Shown: piece after piece, positions 40,611 through 52,903 of the stretch | Position numbering within the stretch: position 1 is the stretch's first letter | Layout of the letters: each line of letters begins with the position of its first letter | NCBI GenBank assembly: GCA_032207245.1 | Contig: CM063502.1 | Coordinates: 134,323,573-134,387,572, forward strand | Direction: 5' to 3' | Origin: Pardosa pseudoannulata | Taxonomy: Eukaryota > Arthropoda > Arachnida > Araneae > Lycosidae | Length of the DNA: 64,000 bases | Notes under the pieces: generated by a model | Database searches by the model: none | Told to the model about the DNA's origin: nothing | What the model saw: only the letters and a program-made list of their open reading frames with translations | Position numbers and translations under genes: made by a program

Positions 40611-41292
40611 TTAAGGGGACACAGTACACTTTCAAAAATCTTTTTTAAAGATTCACAGAATTTCTTGTTATCCTTTTATATTTTAAAATCCAATTTTAAG
40701 CATATTCAACAAAGTAAATTCTGTTTAAACTTTTAATTTAATTCAAATTTAAAATTTAAATGATTTCAAATTTTGACACATTTTACAAGCATTAATATTT
40801 TTGACCTCAAAAAGTTAAAAAAGTATCCTGCATCCAACCTTCTACTCAAAACTGTGCATATATTTTTAGATATATTTAAAATTAAATTTTATAAAACATT
40901 TTAATCACATTTATAGAAAAAACTAAAATTTTCTTGTCCCTCCTATATATGTGTATATAAAAAAGAAATACGCAACGGATTGGTAATTACATACACGTTA
41001 TTATTCTAAACACAGTAAAATACTATTTAAAACTTCATTATTGTATATTAAGTACAAAAAGAGACTTATTTTTAAGCCACTTGGAAAAAATAATAACAAA
41101 GAGACAAAGGTATTTAAAACTTTCATTTGTTAAAGAAAGTCCCTACAAATGAGATCATATATGTAATTAGCTTTAGAAATACTAAATATAGAGATTTCAA
41201 ATTTTAGTCTGGGTGGGCAAAACGAGTAAAACAATATAAAAGTAATTAAAAATTGATATTTTGAAAACATTTGGGGTACTGTGTCCCCTTAA
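40611..41292. mobile_element. TTAA-flanked terminal-inverted-repeat transposon, family B
   Basis: TTAA at 40611-40614 and 41289-41292 bracket a 674-bp element with perfect 13-bp inverted ends, GGGGACACAGTAC on the left and GTACTGTGTCCCC on the right. The interior is AT-rich and has no open frame of note, so it is non-autonomous. The ends differ from both family A and the piggyBac-like element. GG-starting ends with TTAA targets suggest a Kolobok-like or atypical piggyBac relative (inference). Confidence 0.87.
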
Positions 41293-41614
41293 ATAAAGCC
41301 TCATTGGAATAATTTCTTCACTTATCTTATAGGAAATAGTCCCTAAAACGTGAATTTATGTCACTTTTTCTTTTGAACATGAAATATACGATTGAAATAT
41401 TATTCTGAAGGGATATTTAATGTTTAGTCTTTATATCATTTTGGTGTTATATTTAGTGGCTTAAAACCGTAGCTTTTGATCAATTTAATGTTTTATATTA
41501 GAAATATAAAAGTTGAATGACCCTAAACACGATGGTTGGTAATTTAATCAGCCAGTTTAATTAGCTCTACTGTATTAAGATGCTATAAGATGACTATTTA
41601 AACTAATTTCTTAC
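41293..41614. other. No gene seen
   Basis: AT-rich unique DNA. GGTTGGTAATTTAATCAG near 41534 might be a remnant of a SINE tail belonging to the next feature, but it is too weak to call. Confidence 0.25.
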
Positions 41615-41702
41615 AGATTGCATCCATACTGGCATTTGAATCCGAACTCAAGGACTGTACTACTAAAAGAAAGAACCCTACTAATTGGGCTTTTGTCCAA
41701 CC
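41615..41702 (-). mobile_element. tRNA-like SINE head, same type as 2325-2568
   Basis: On the minus strand it reads GGACAAAAGCCCAATTAGTA (A-box region), a loop of about 30 nt, then CGGATTCAAATGC in the B-box position. It shares the CGAACTC, GGACTG, CCCTACT and GGCTTTTGT blocks with 2480-2568. The plus strand happens to be open for about 50 codons after a TTTCTTACAG, but the repeat explanation is better. Confidence 0.45.
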
Positions 41703-43186
41703 AGAGATACGATGTAGATTGTATCTGGAAAACTACGATAGCCTGAATTTTACGAGATGAAACAGTTTAAATAGTTCAATTTTAGTATAATGCTTAGTTA
41801 AATACGCTTTTACTGTATTATGGAACTATCTGCTAGCGGTTTTCTTCGAATTACTATCAATGTAACAAGTAAAATTTATATAATTTAAGATATTCCTAGT
41901 GTAGACAATAATGTAAAAGGTGTAGATATAAAAAACTTAGTTGGCCAGCAATGTAAACAGCAAGTCAAAAAGCTCTCCAAGTAATAGATTAAAATAAGTT
42001 TAAACATATTTTAGAATTTAGAGTGAGTACAAATAGGCCAGAACAGTGGTAGCAAAACATATGAAGCTTCTCAGCAACCGTATAGATTTCAAAACTTAAT
42101 TTGAAGCTATCAGGCTGCTACTGTGAGCTACAAATATAGAAATATGTTAAGAATTTTGTTTTAGTTAATTCTTAATATAATTATAATTAATTCTTAAAAT
42201 ATTCTTAATATATTTTTATTTTAATAATAAGAATTTTATTTAGAGTAACATTAGGTCATTGAGAGATTACTTAACATTATTTTATAAACACATATTTCTA
42301 ACAAAAATGAAATAAATTTTATTATATAGGAAAAATAAATTAAAATTGAATATATAAAATTTCGTTACAACTAAATTTGAAATATCAGAACATATTGTTC
42401 ATAAGACTTAATAAACATTAATGTGAAGAATGACATTAATTTTGGTCATCCACAAGTTATTTTGATTTTGGGAAAGTAACATGGTTTAAATACATTTGAA
42501 TACAATTGTCTAAATGGTCATTAATCAATGTCTCTGAATTTGCGTTTATAAATATACTGGGATTAGAAAATTGACTTCACTTATAAACCAACAAGGACAA
42601 AATTGGGTATTTTTCTGTGGGAACAAGAGAAAATTATATTCTGAGATCCAAGAAAGCTATTAAGTCATCTGTCTAAGTACTCAGTGGGATCCATTTGCCA
42701 ATCTTTAGTTCGGTGCTTTGGTGATCTAAAATAATAATTATTGTGAATTTTATTTTTTCCACCCTTTCTGCATGTATGAGTTAAACGATGATCATATGAG
42801 TAGGCACTGCTCTTCGGTATCGAATGCATGCATTCGAAAATTCCAGTTTTGCAATTATGTTCATAGCCATTTGCAGTCGATTTAAGCAGAAGCAGCAGAT
42901 TCCAGTATCATTAGTTTTCGCGTAGACAAACATGTAGAGTGTAGCTCTTCAATCCAGTGCTATCATTCATATATTAAAATATAAATCCTTAAGAAGTGCT
43001 TAAAATGTTATGAACTGAGATAAATGCAGAAGCTATTAGTTAATACTATAGGTAAACGTACTACAAATGGAGGAAAAAGGAAAAATAAATTGACGATTTT
43101 TATACATACAGTTAAAAAAACTATAGAACTTACGACGAAAATTTATTAAAACTTTAAAAAGCTTTGAAAAATTTAAAAAACTTTAT
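41703..43186. other. No gene seen
   Basis: AT-rich DNA. 42590-42920 is a little GC-richer and contains a perfect 18-bp palindrome, annotated separately. Nothing else recognised. Confidence 0.3.
42820..42837. other. Perfect 18-bp palindrome
   Basis: TCGAATGCATGCATTCGA is identical to its reverse complement with no spacer. It could be a binding site for a dimeric factor or a chance event. There is no promoter context. Confidence 0.5.
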
Positions 43187-43690
43187 TTTCCAATTGATAA
43201 GACAGCCTACTGACCAAGAAACAGATCGATGTGATTTAAATTATTCTATGCTAAACTCATTTCTATAGACTTGATCAGGTAAAGATTATTTTATAAATAG
43301 AAGCATAAATATTTTTTTTTCTAAATTAGTTATTGCGTGCATTCTTGATTATTTAAACTAGATATGCAATGACATATATGATAAATGGAATAAAATCAAA
43401 ACATACAATGTAAAAATAATATAGTAATATTTTAGGTATCTTACTGTATAAATTCCTGCATGAGTCCGTCAGTTAGCAAAAGTTGCTGCTTTAAATATCT
43501 CGCTTCTTATTATTTTATTTGTCCTATTTAAACTAATTCCATATCAATTGTTTTTTTTACATAAATGTTCTGGCTTAATTTTCCAACTGATAAGATAACC
43601 TACTGACCAAGAAACAGATCAATGTGATTTAAACTGTTTTATGCTAAACTCATTTCTATAGACTTGATCAGGTAAAGATTATTTTAAAAG
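43187..43690. repeat. Direct duplication of ~110 bp, 391 bp apart
   Basis: 43187-43298 and 43578-43690 share a block running from ATTTTCCAA through GACCAAGAAACAGATC and ATGCTAAACTCATTTC to TTGATCAGGTAAAGATTA, with few substitutions. The intervening 280 bp has no partner, so this may be what remains of a tandem duplication. The shared block is more conserved than is usual for old arrays in this window. Confidence 0.85.
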
Positions 43691-43699
43691 TATAAATTA

Positions 43700-44230
43700 A
43701 TTTTACGAATAAATGGCTTCATTGTATTCTAAATTAGTTTCCATTTGACAGACCATTATTCATCTTTTTAAAGATCCAAATTATTTTACTGATTTACTTG
43801 AAGCATTATCATAAAAGAAAATGAGTATAAAGCATTAAAAAGACTGACAGTAATGAAATTCTTCGATTAAAAATCTGCATACGAAATGAAATTTTTTAAA
43901 TTAAATTATCCCCAGCTTCGTGTAAAACTCATTTATATTTTAAGTACACCGAATATTGTGTACAAATAGAAATTTTTCATTAAATGAAGAAACAAAGGTA
44001 TTCGTTTAGAATATTTAATTAAATTTTCCATTTTAGTTTCTGAAGTTACGTATGATTATGGATTTTAAAAAAGAGAATGAACTTAATAATTTCACAAAAT
44101 ATTCATTTAAAATATCTGCGTTTCAGGTTGTTTATTCCAAATAAATTTATCCTTTTCGGTGATTTCGGAATATGTTTGTATGATTTATGTTATCAAAAAT
44201 TATCTTTCGTATTCTTCATAATTATATAAC
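43700..44230. other. No gene seen
   Basis: AT-rich unique DNA before the microsatellite. Confidence 0.3.
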
Positions 44231-44235
44231 CATAT

Positions 44236-44291
<56 letters not shown>

Positions 44292-44328
44292 CCCTACTAC
44301 TGGAACACGACACACACACACACATATA
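44231..44328. repeat. TA and CA microsatellites around a 20-bp spacer
   Basis: TA runs (44233-44288) are followed by a short spacer containing CGCCCTACTACTGGAACACG and then CA repeats. The order is TA then CA on the plus strand, the reverse of the other compound microsatellites. Confidence 0.93.
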
Positions 44329-45834
44329 TTGGAATATAATGTATTTATTAATTTAATTATTTTGTCAGGAACTAAAAGGTAATTGATGTGATATTTAATG
44401 TATTCTACTCTATATTTATAAAAACAAAATTGTTTGATGAATCTTAAAGAAAATATTTTCAATTAAATACAAAATAATTTTTTATATCCTAAATAATATA
44501 TATTTTTTGTGAACCTTTTCCTCAAGACTTTAGTACATATATTATGACAATATATTAACAATATATTATGGCAATGTATGTTATGACACACATAGAGAAG
44601 ACAAAAATAAGAGCAACAGTAATGCATATTTCTTGTAAATTGTTTAATTGATTCTTTAATGCTGATTTTGAAATAGTTTTTTTTAAAACATTTGCTCATA
44701 TAAAAAAAAATTAATGGGTATTTGCTAAATATTTTTTTCAATGTAATAAAAATTACTCACAGATAAAATTATTAACAAAGTTCCGGCCTTGAATAATTTA
44801 AATAATAATTATAACTTTACGATTTTAAGCTATATTTAAAATCCATGAGGGGGTCATGTATTTTAAATAAACTTTCTTAGTTTTATATTCCACATCATAT
44901 AGTATGCTATAAAGCAGAACGGCTTAAAACTCCAAATCCATTTGTTCCTTATAATGTTAAACTTACATATTTGTTATTTTTAAATATCTTTACAACGCGT
45001 ATAAATTCTATCATAATAACCTAATCTCACAAAATAATTAACTGCAGAATTTACTGTAAAGAATAGCCGAGATAACATCAACGGGAGTTTTTTTTCATTT
45101 TACGTAATTTAACTTTATTGAACCAAGCCATTTAGAAAAGTGGAAATAAATGGTAGCTATCATTTACCAAATTAGTTTAAAGAAAATTTTTCGGTAGTAT
45201 CGGTATTACTTTATGTATTAAACTTTTTTTAAACCGTTTTTGCTCAGAATATTTCTAACTTGATCTTAGTACGTAAATGGAATTTAAGGATGAAGTTACA
45301 TAAGTTAAAACAATGATGCTGAATAATTTTAAGAAAATGCTGTATTATTTTCTCTATATTAGATTAAGATTTGAATACCTTGAATTTTCAGAACATATAT
45401 TTTGTTTTCTTTTATTTGTAAACTGGAAGAAAATGCATTTTCTGTGAAGTATAAAAATATTTAGGTAATTGTTATAATGCTAGAATTTAAAGTGGGTTTC
45501 GTAATAACGTTTGGAATCACACAAATGTCTCCCAGCAAATCGCTCAAGAAATTATTTTGTCTGAATGGTATTAATAAAAATAAAGAAACTAATCTTAACC
45601 TTTTTTAATTTCAAATAAATTACCCTAAACTACCTTACATATGAGATCTAGAAAATTAATCTAATCTTATCCCTTAATTGTCATAATTTAGTTTCACAAA
45701 TTGTATTAGTAAGTACGAAACGAAAGATCTCAATCTCTAGTAAAAACACAGAGCTGCAGGATTTTATTAGAACGAAGATTTAGTAGTATGAAAAATAATA
45801 ATTACTCTAGTTGAATATAAATATATTTTTAATA
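44329..45834. other. No gene seen
   Basis: AT-rich unique DNA. The 92-codon minus-strand frame at 44463-44741 is Y/K/C/I-rich, has no splice context or motif, and is treated as chance. Confidence 0.3.
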
Positions 45835-46940
45835 TTTTCATTCCAAGATATTCCTCAAATAAAAGCCATATGTGAAGCAATATTTCATAAAAATGTCAAG
45901 TAGAAAACTCTGTGATCTTCTAATAACAGAAGATAATTTCATTAATAATATTAATATTTTAGATTAAAAAATGATAAATTATAATTTTAAAATTCATCTA
46001 TTACTTTTCATAGAAGAGATTTATTGTAATGATTTGAAAGTGAAAAACTTGTATTTGAATTCTTGTAATTTTAAATATGCATAATTTTAGATAATCGTTT
46101 ATGAGAATTAAATTTTATTTATTATAGCAAATGCATAAAATATTATAACTATCTTATATTGTAATCCATATGTGGTTTATCAAATATAATTATGGATTTG
46201 CATTAGTTTACAAAAAAAAGTATAATACAAATTAATGGAATAACCTTGATTAAAATTACGTTTTAAAAAAGTATAATTTAATGCACTAATTATAGAATAT
46301 CGCCAGTGTAACTGCACATTTCCATATACTACTTCCGACTATTATAATAATGCATTGAAATGAAAGCTTTTCCAAGTTACATATTAAATATTTTCATTCT
46401 AAGATATTCCTCAAATAAAAGCCAAATGTGAAGCAATATTTCATAAAAATGTCAAGTAACAAACACTTTGAGCTTCTAATGGCAGAAGATAATTTCATTA
46501 ATAATATTAATATTTTAGATTAAAAAATGGTAATTAAATCATAATTTTAAATTTCATCTATTTCTATATATAGAAAAGATTAATTGTAATGATTTGAAAG
46601 TTAAAAACTTGCATTTTAATTCTTGTGATTTTAAATTTGCATTATTTTAAATAATCGTTTATGAGAATTAAATTTAATTTATTATAGCAAATGTATAAAA
46701 TATTATAGCTATCTCATATTGTAATCCATATTTGGTTTATCAAATATAATTATGGATATGCAGTAGTTTACAAAAAAAAACTTATAATGGAAATTAAAAG
46801 ACTAACCTTGATTAAAATTATGTTTTGAAAATATATAATTTAATGCACGAACTATAGAATAACACCAGTGTAGCAACACATTTTTATATACTGCTTTCGG
46901 CTTTTACAGTAATGCATTCAAATGAAAGTTTTTTCAAGTT
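45835..46940. repeat. Two-copy tandem duplication, ~556-bp unit
   Basis: Copies start at 45835 and 46391 with TTTTCATTC, then AAGATATTCCTCAAATAAAA and GTGAAGCAATATTTCATAAA, and end with AAATGAAAG and TTTTTCAAGTTA-type sequence. They are similar throughout but carry many small changes. No conserved reading frame. Confidence 0.9.
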
Positions 46941-49326
46941 AGGTTTATATTTTATTGCTAAAAAATTATGAAAAATGTTATTTACTTTTCAATTTTAGGA
47001 AATGTTATTGTAATTAGAATCCCTTTGAAATAACAATTGAAAAATAGCCTATTTGAAGTAATTAATGTAAAATTATTACTTTATTTATTTTAATATTGAA
47101 CAAAATGTGAAAGTATTTAGAAGATATAAATATTTTAGTTATTCCATAACATGATTTTTTTCTTTTAAGTATATTTTAGTTTAAAAAATAAACTAAAATT
47201 TCAGCAGAATATTCTCAAATCTTAAAATTGTTCAAAATAAATCCACATAGTTTCAAATGTCGGGCTAAAAGTTTGTTGATCTCGTAACTTGCCTTTTGAA
47301 TCCCGTTGTTGGCATGTTATTAAACATTCGTAATCATATTTAAGAAATAGATCCTGGTCTCAACAACCTTCATATTGAAAAACATTGATAGATTTACTTG
47401 GAATTAAATCCTAACTGGTCCATATAAAATTATAACACATACAATTACTAAATAAAATTATTACATCTAAAAATAAATTAATTCTTTCATTAATCAAATG
47501 ATTTTCTGTGGTATACTTTTTTATTTCGATTAAACTCTATTTTGTGTATTTAATTTTTATGGCATACTAAATAATCTACCAAGTCTATGATATGTTACGA
47601 TCTTGATTCTATTATTAAAGGCTATCTAAAATGTAACATTATGTGTTCCTTTGCAGTATGAATTTTTAAATAAGGAAAAATAGAAATCACATAGTTAATC
47701 ATGTTTTAAAAACTGTATCTACTCAAACGCAATAAAGTAATTTTAACTTAAATCGTTTGAAAAAATTATTGTATTAGAAAGATTTCAAAGATTTTTCCTG
47801 CTATTATAACTATATATTATAAGCTATATTGTTTTTACATTTGTTTAATGTTAGATGAGGTAATCCCAAGAATACTGGAATAAAATACGTTTTAAGTTTG
47901 GGTATTATAAGTAAAACATGACATTATTACCACTTTTTAATGTAAACATTAGATGATTTTACCAAAAGTATTCTTTGAAATTTTTTTCGTATTTATTAGA
48001 TTTAAAAATGTTTCTCTTGTTTAAAAAATTATAATCTACGTTTTATTAGTTATATAAACTGTATATCTTTTAAAATACACGAATTTACTGGAATAAAACA
48101 TACTGGAACATATTAGAATAAAAATTAATTTAAAACTAAATATAATAAGGAAAGTTTCACTTTAATATTACTTTTTCTTTCTTTTTTCAATTACCTGCTT
48201 ATTGAATGTTTTTCGAGTTTATGCCATATACGATAAAATAAAAATAAATAAATAACCTTAGAAAATGAGGTTTTGTGAATCACCCGATATACATAACTTT
48301 TAATACGTTATTTATTTGAGTACCTCTAGAAAAATATGAAAGATTTTAAATATGGAAATTGATTACAAAAGCCATTACATCTGATCGGAAATCTTGAGAA
48401 ACGGAAGAGATCAGAGGATATGAAGAATTAAACCACGTAAGGCAAGCCAGATGCTGGAATTAAATATTTTATCCCTCTTGTAATAAGAGTCATAAATAAC
48501 GAAATCTTCTCTTGATGTTTCCTTTTTATATGAGTACATACGAGGGTTTATTAATAACAAACATCAAATATTTCCCCTTTCTACCCATGCAAATAAAATA
48601 TACTACTAACTGAAGGAAAGAGGTTTTAGGGAATCAAGATAGCAACTAAAATATTTTCTTGGGATAGCAATAATTAATATGAATGTTGTGTTGAATATTT
48701 CCACTTAAATGTATAGGGATTAGGGAAGATTGATTGCTGATGACTTCCAGTTAAAATATACTGCTTCTAGAAATCTTAAAAAATAAAACTTATCTTTAAA
48801 CATTATTAATAAGAAAAATAAAATTAGAACATAGAGCATTACATAAGAAACATTCCTTATATAAATACATAAATCAGAGCAAAATGTACATTTTAAGAAA
48901 GTAAACTCGTAATGATTAACTAAAGTCATAGATTAATATAACTAATATATAAATAATTATATAGCTTCTTTAGAGATTACTAAATAGTTTGTGAATTCCC
49001 TTGTTTTAATGTTAGCAAATATATAAAAACCTCTTTCTTAATTCAGATAATTTTTTAAGTTTGAATACATGCAATAATTATAATTTTATAATGAGTATGA
49101 ATATTTTAAAATATATTAATGCAGAGATTAAAAATTTTCTTTTTTTTAGTATCGTATAATAATACTATATTTTTAAAGGATGATTTTGCTAGTCAGCCAA
49201 AAATTTCTACTCAGTGATTAAAAAATAGACCTTACACCTTAGCAAGTGTTATAAAAGAACTGGAAGGTTTGAACTTTTCAACTTGTAGAATCGACAAAAA
49301 ACTCTTAAATAATACAATTATTATAA
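46941..49326. other. No gene seen
   Basis: AT-rich unique DNA. The 69-codon minus-strand frame at 48720-48929 has no recognisable motif. Confidence 0.3.
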
Positions 49327-49413
<87 letters not shown>

Positions 49414-49420
49414 TACAAAC
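49327..49420. repeat. (CA)n(TA)n microsatellite
   Basis: A short CA run followed by a long TA run, ending CACATATATACAAACACG. Open frames on both strands across it are artefacts. Confidence 0.95.
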
Positions 49421-49705
49421 ACGCCATATAAATAGAAAATCTGTATCCCTGAATTTTTCCCCATATCTGCAACTATTAATAGAATTGAAGAAATCTTCCA
49501 AATGAATGCGTTAACAAGCAACTCTTAAAACATTTCGTCAATCAGATACACCACTTCAGTTTCCTTTAAGAAGTTTTTAAGTGGTTATTATATGCCTCTC
49601 CATCATATTAGCGCACTTCTCGTTCAACTAGGAAACCAGTCGTAATTAAAGTAGTCTATAAGGCACACAAAAAAATAATGGAAGCTAAACAAATGATTTT
49701 CTTGA
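49421..49705. other. No gene seen
   Basis: Unique sequence, slightly less AT-rich at 49580-49670. Nothing recognised. Confidence 0.3.
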
Positions 49706-50585
49706 AAATGAATGTACTTAATTAACTAATAAGTATGTATCTATACTGTTTCTGAGACTCTTAACATCTTTCACTGAAGTTAATCGTTGGAAATATCATA
49801 AAGCAGTATATTAATTTAAGAAGTTGTTTTAACATTTGTAGTTCTATTGATTTTCAAGCATCATACTGTTTTAGAAATAAATGTTTACAGTTTGGTAAAT
49901 AAGGGAAATGAGCTTATACAATCATTAATGTTAAGAAATTTCATTTTTGTGACTGGTACTTATAAATCATTAAAAAAAATTAATTAAAAAAATTGTGAAT
50001 TAGTTTTATCTTGCAATGCTATAATCCTACATTTAATTTTACAAACTATTTTATGTATAATCCTATATTATTTTTCTTTTAAAGCAAATAAAAACCTATG
50101 GAAGCCAAATGTAATATTATAGCACTATATTGTAGGGTTATAGAACTAAAGGATCAATTAATTTTATCGTATAGTGGTATAATCGTTCATTTAATTTTTC
50201 AGTTAGTTTTATCCTATAATCCTACATTACATTTCGTCCTGTAATGAAAAAAATATAATTCTTGTTATTCAAATAGTTTTCTAGAAAATTTATTTATTAG
50301 TACTTTAAAAATGTGTACCTAATTATCTAATAAGTGCTTATTTTTACTTTTTCTAGGGCTTTTAACATCTCTTACTGAAGTTAATCGTTGAAAATATCAC
50401 AAAGAAGTATGTTATTTTAAGAAGTTTTAATAATATTTCCAGTTCTTTTTTTGTTTTTCCGAGAATCAGAGTGTTTTAGGAATACATTTTTGACAGTTTG
50501 TTATGTAAGGAGAACAAAGTTACACCTTCAATAATGTCACACTATTTAATTTTCGTGAATTATATTTATAAACTATTAAAATCAA
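49706..50585. repeat. Two-copy duplication, ~607-bp spacing
   Basis: 49708-49975 and 50314-50580 align: TAATAAGT, CTTAACATCTTTCACTGAAG or TTTAACATCTCTTACTGAAG, GTTAATCGTTG, AATATCA, TTTAAGAAGTT and TTATAAA...TTAAAA occur in order. Between them, TTTTATCTTGCAATGCTATA and TTTTATCGTATAGTGGTATA, each followed by a poly-T-rich ATCCTACAT block, form a smaller nested repeat. Confidence 0.75.
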
Positions 50586-51949
50586 ATTTATCTTGCTTTA
50601 TTTTTTCCCTATGGAAATTATACGAAACAAGAATGCTGATATTTCCCCAAATTGCATATTAGAGTAAAATAAGACATGAAGATAAATAAGTCGATTATAA
50701 AAATTAGCTGTGTTATAAAGACTAATAATGTCACCAGGTGTTTAAAATTTAAAGAGAAATTTTATCCTGATTTAATTTGAAAATATTTACAACACAAGAT
50801 TCATACGAAAAATTTTTAAAATGAAAATAATATTTTAATCCCTTGCTTAATGTAATTAAAAAGAGAAAAGAGGATTTAGGGCTACGAAAAAGAGCCAAAA
50901 AGTAGGGATATGTAAGGAAAATATTAACAGTTTGCGTGTGTACTCCTAATTATTGCATCTAACGAAGGAATATTGTTCCTTTTCAAGGAAAGATGTCAGA
51001 GCAATGCAAATGTAAAGAAGTTTTTAAAACCTCTCTTCCAAAAATGTTACTCTTTTTTTATCTCATGTAAGTGTACGGAGGCGTGAAATGAGAAAGTCTA
51101 GACAATTTCAAACACTAAGTAGGAGAGAGAGTACCTGAAGAAATAAGGGATGACACATCAGGAAAGATTTAGATTACATAAGGATTTATAATCTTTCAAG
51201 CAGGAAATGGAAGTTCCAGGATGTTTATTTTTTATTCCATAGTTGTCAGGACATTTTAGAGTCACTTTTCTTGTAGGCTTATTTAAACAAGCTTATAACT
51301 AGCAAATAACATTGCTTGAACAAATAGCAGAGTTATAAACTAGAAAACATTGTGTTGTAGTTGAGTTTTTCTGGAAAAAATAGTTTTCAGAACTTTTGGT
51401 AATTATTAAAAAGCTTGGAAATATATGCAGCTTGAACGCAATTTCAATTAAAAGAAAACAATGCTAAGCAAATCGAATATTATTTTTCATCAGCATTTGT
51501 ATTTATATAAATAGTGTTCTTGGAAACAGAATGCTTAATTTATCTTTGAACTATTAATTTATTTCACATATTTAGACTCTTTTAGACTGTTAATTATTAG
51601 ACATTAAAAAAATTATTAGAGCTATTTTTATTACCTTGGTAAGTTTTAAAATCTGAACACTGATTTACGTTTCAGATCGGTACATATCTTGAAAATTGTT
51701 CAAATACTGACATTTTTTAACATAAATTACGAATCCTTGTTCAAATTTATGATTTTATTAAATTGTTACTGAATAATTAATATTAATTATAAAAACAAAT
51801 GCTTCATGAGAGATAGGAATGAAAATATAGTTTATCAAAATTAACGTATTTCTCCCAGTGAGTCTGTTGGGAATAAAATATCACTGGCCATGTAATGATT
51901 TCAATTATAACTATTTATATTTATTACAAACGAACTCTGGCATTGAGCA
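50586..51949. other. No gene seen
   Basis: AT-rich unique DNA. 50930-51200 is a little less AT-rich, with no recognised content. Confidence 0.3.
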
Positions 51950-52903
51950 TTAAGGCATCTGTCTACTTTCGGAGAACTTTTTTCTTTAAACGTAGAAACT
52001 AGTTCATGTTTTTACATTTTTAAATTTATTTTTTATATTATCATAGAGAATTGCACTTAAAAATTATTCCTGGAGAAGTTTTTATAAAATTTCTAATAAA
52101 TGAAGAAAATTTAGTAAAGAAAAAATGAGTTTTTTCAAAAGGTCTAATGTTTTAATAAATTACATTATTTCGATATTTTTTGAATCAACACATTTCTTAT
52201 ACACTGGACTAGTGAATCACTTAAATTCATTGCTTAATTTACATTTGGTAAAACATTTTGTCCCTCAAAATCATACACATTGAACTTTTAACGAATTTTC
52301 ATTACCTTTATATCTAACTATGAGTGTAACATCATTACAAATTATCCAAATATAAAGCTTTTAGGTCATTCACTAGTAAATACTATCAAAAGCATTCATA
52401 ATAATTTTCAACAAAATATTTTAAGAACTTTTTGAGAAATCACATTTCAAGTTTCAACATTTTATTAAAAATACCGTTCTGAGAAAAACGCATTTGAAGT
52501 TTATGCAAGCAACTTTAACTATTAAAAAATTAAAATACATGTTTAAAATACCCCACACTTTCTTGCTTCAAAACTTTCTAATTGCCAAGTTACTAATTAT
52601 TAAATACACTAGAAAAATGTTTAAACTAATCTTCATGAAAATTTAAAAAGGTTTTGTCCAAAAAATGCTTTTTAAAATGCTTTAAATTCACAACTTCCGG
52701 TTAAGAATTCACTACTTCCGTTTTGTTTTGACAGCTGTCACTGATGTTTAAACAGCTGTAATTTTTCTTTAAACTGTCGTAGAGGCAAAACAAAAACAGA
52801 TTTAGAAGCCTAAAAGTTGAAATTTTACAATAGAGAAATTTAAAAAAATTATGATTTTTGGCAAAAAAATGACGTTTTCAACGTACCTTAACGGATACCT
52901 TAA
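51950..52903. mobile_element. TTAA-flanked terminal-inverted-repeat transposon, family A, copy 2
   Basis: Homologous to 25318-26145 in the same orientation. TTAA lies at 51950-51953 and 52900-52903. The left end is decayed (GGCATCTGTCTAC). The right end is better preserved, with GGATACC at 52893-52899, and has an extra CTTAAC just inside. This copy retains about 100 bp, including TTTCGATATTTTTTGAATC, that copy 1 lacks. Overlapping 63-77-codon open frames near its right end (52802-53084) come partly from the flank and are not genes. Confidence 0.82.

Noticed and set aside
41619..41760. About 46 open codons directly after TTTCTTACAG, looking like a terminal exon
   Set aside because: The segment matches the tRNA-like SINE head at 2480-2568, so a repeat explains it better.
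44287..44310. CGCCCTACTACTGG spacer as a fragment of the 490-bp repeat (which has GCAGTAGGGCC)
   Set aside because: The match is under a dozen bases and not extendable.
44463..44741. 92-codon minus-strand frame
   Set aside because: Y/K/C/I-rich chance frame without supporting signals.
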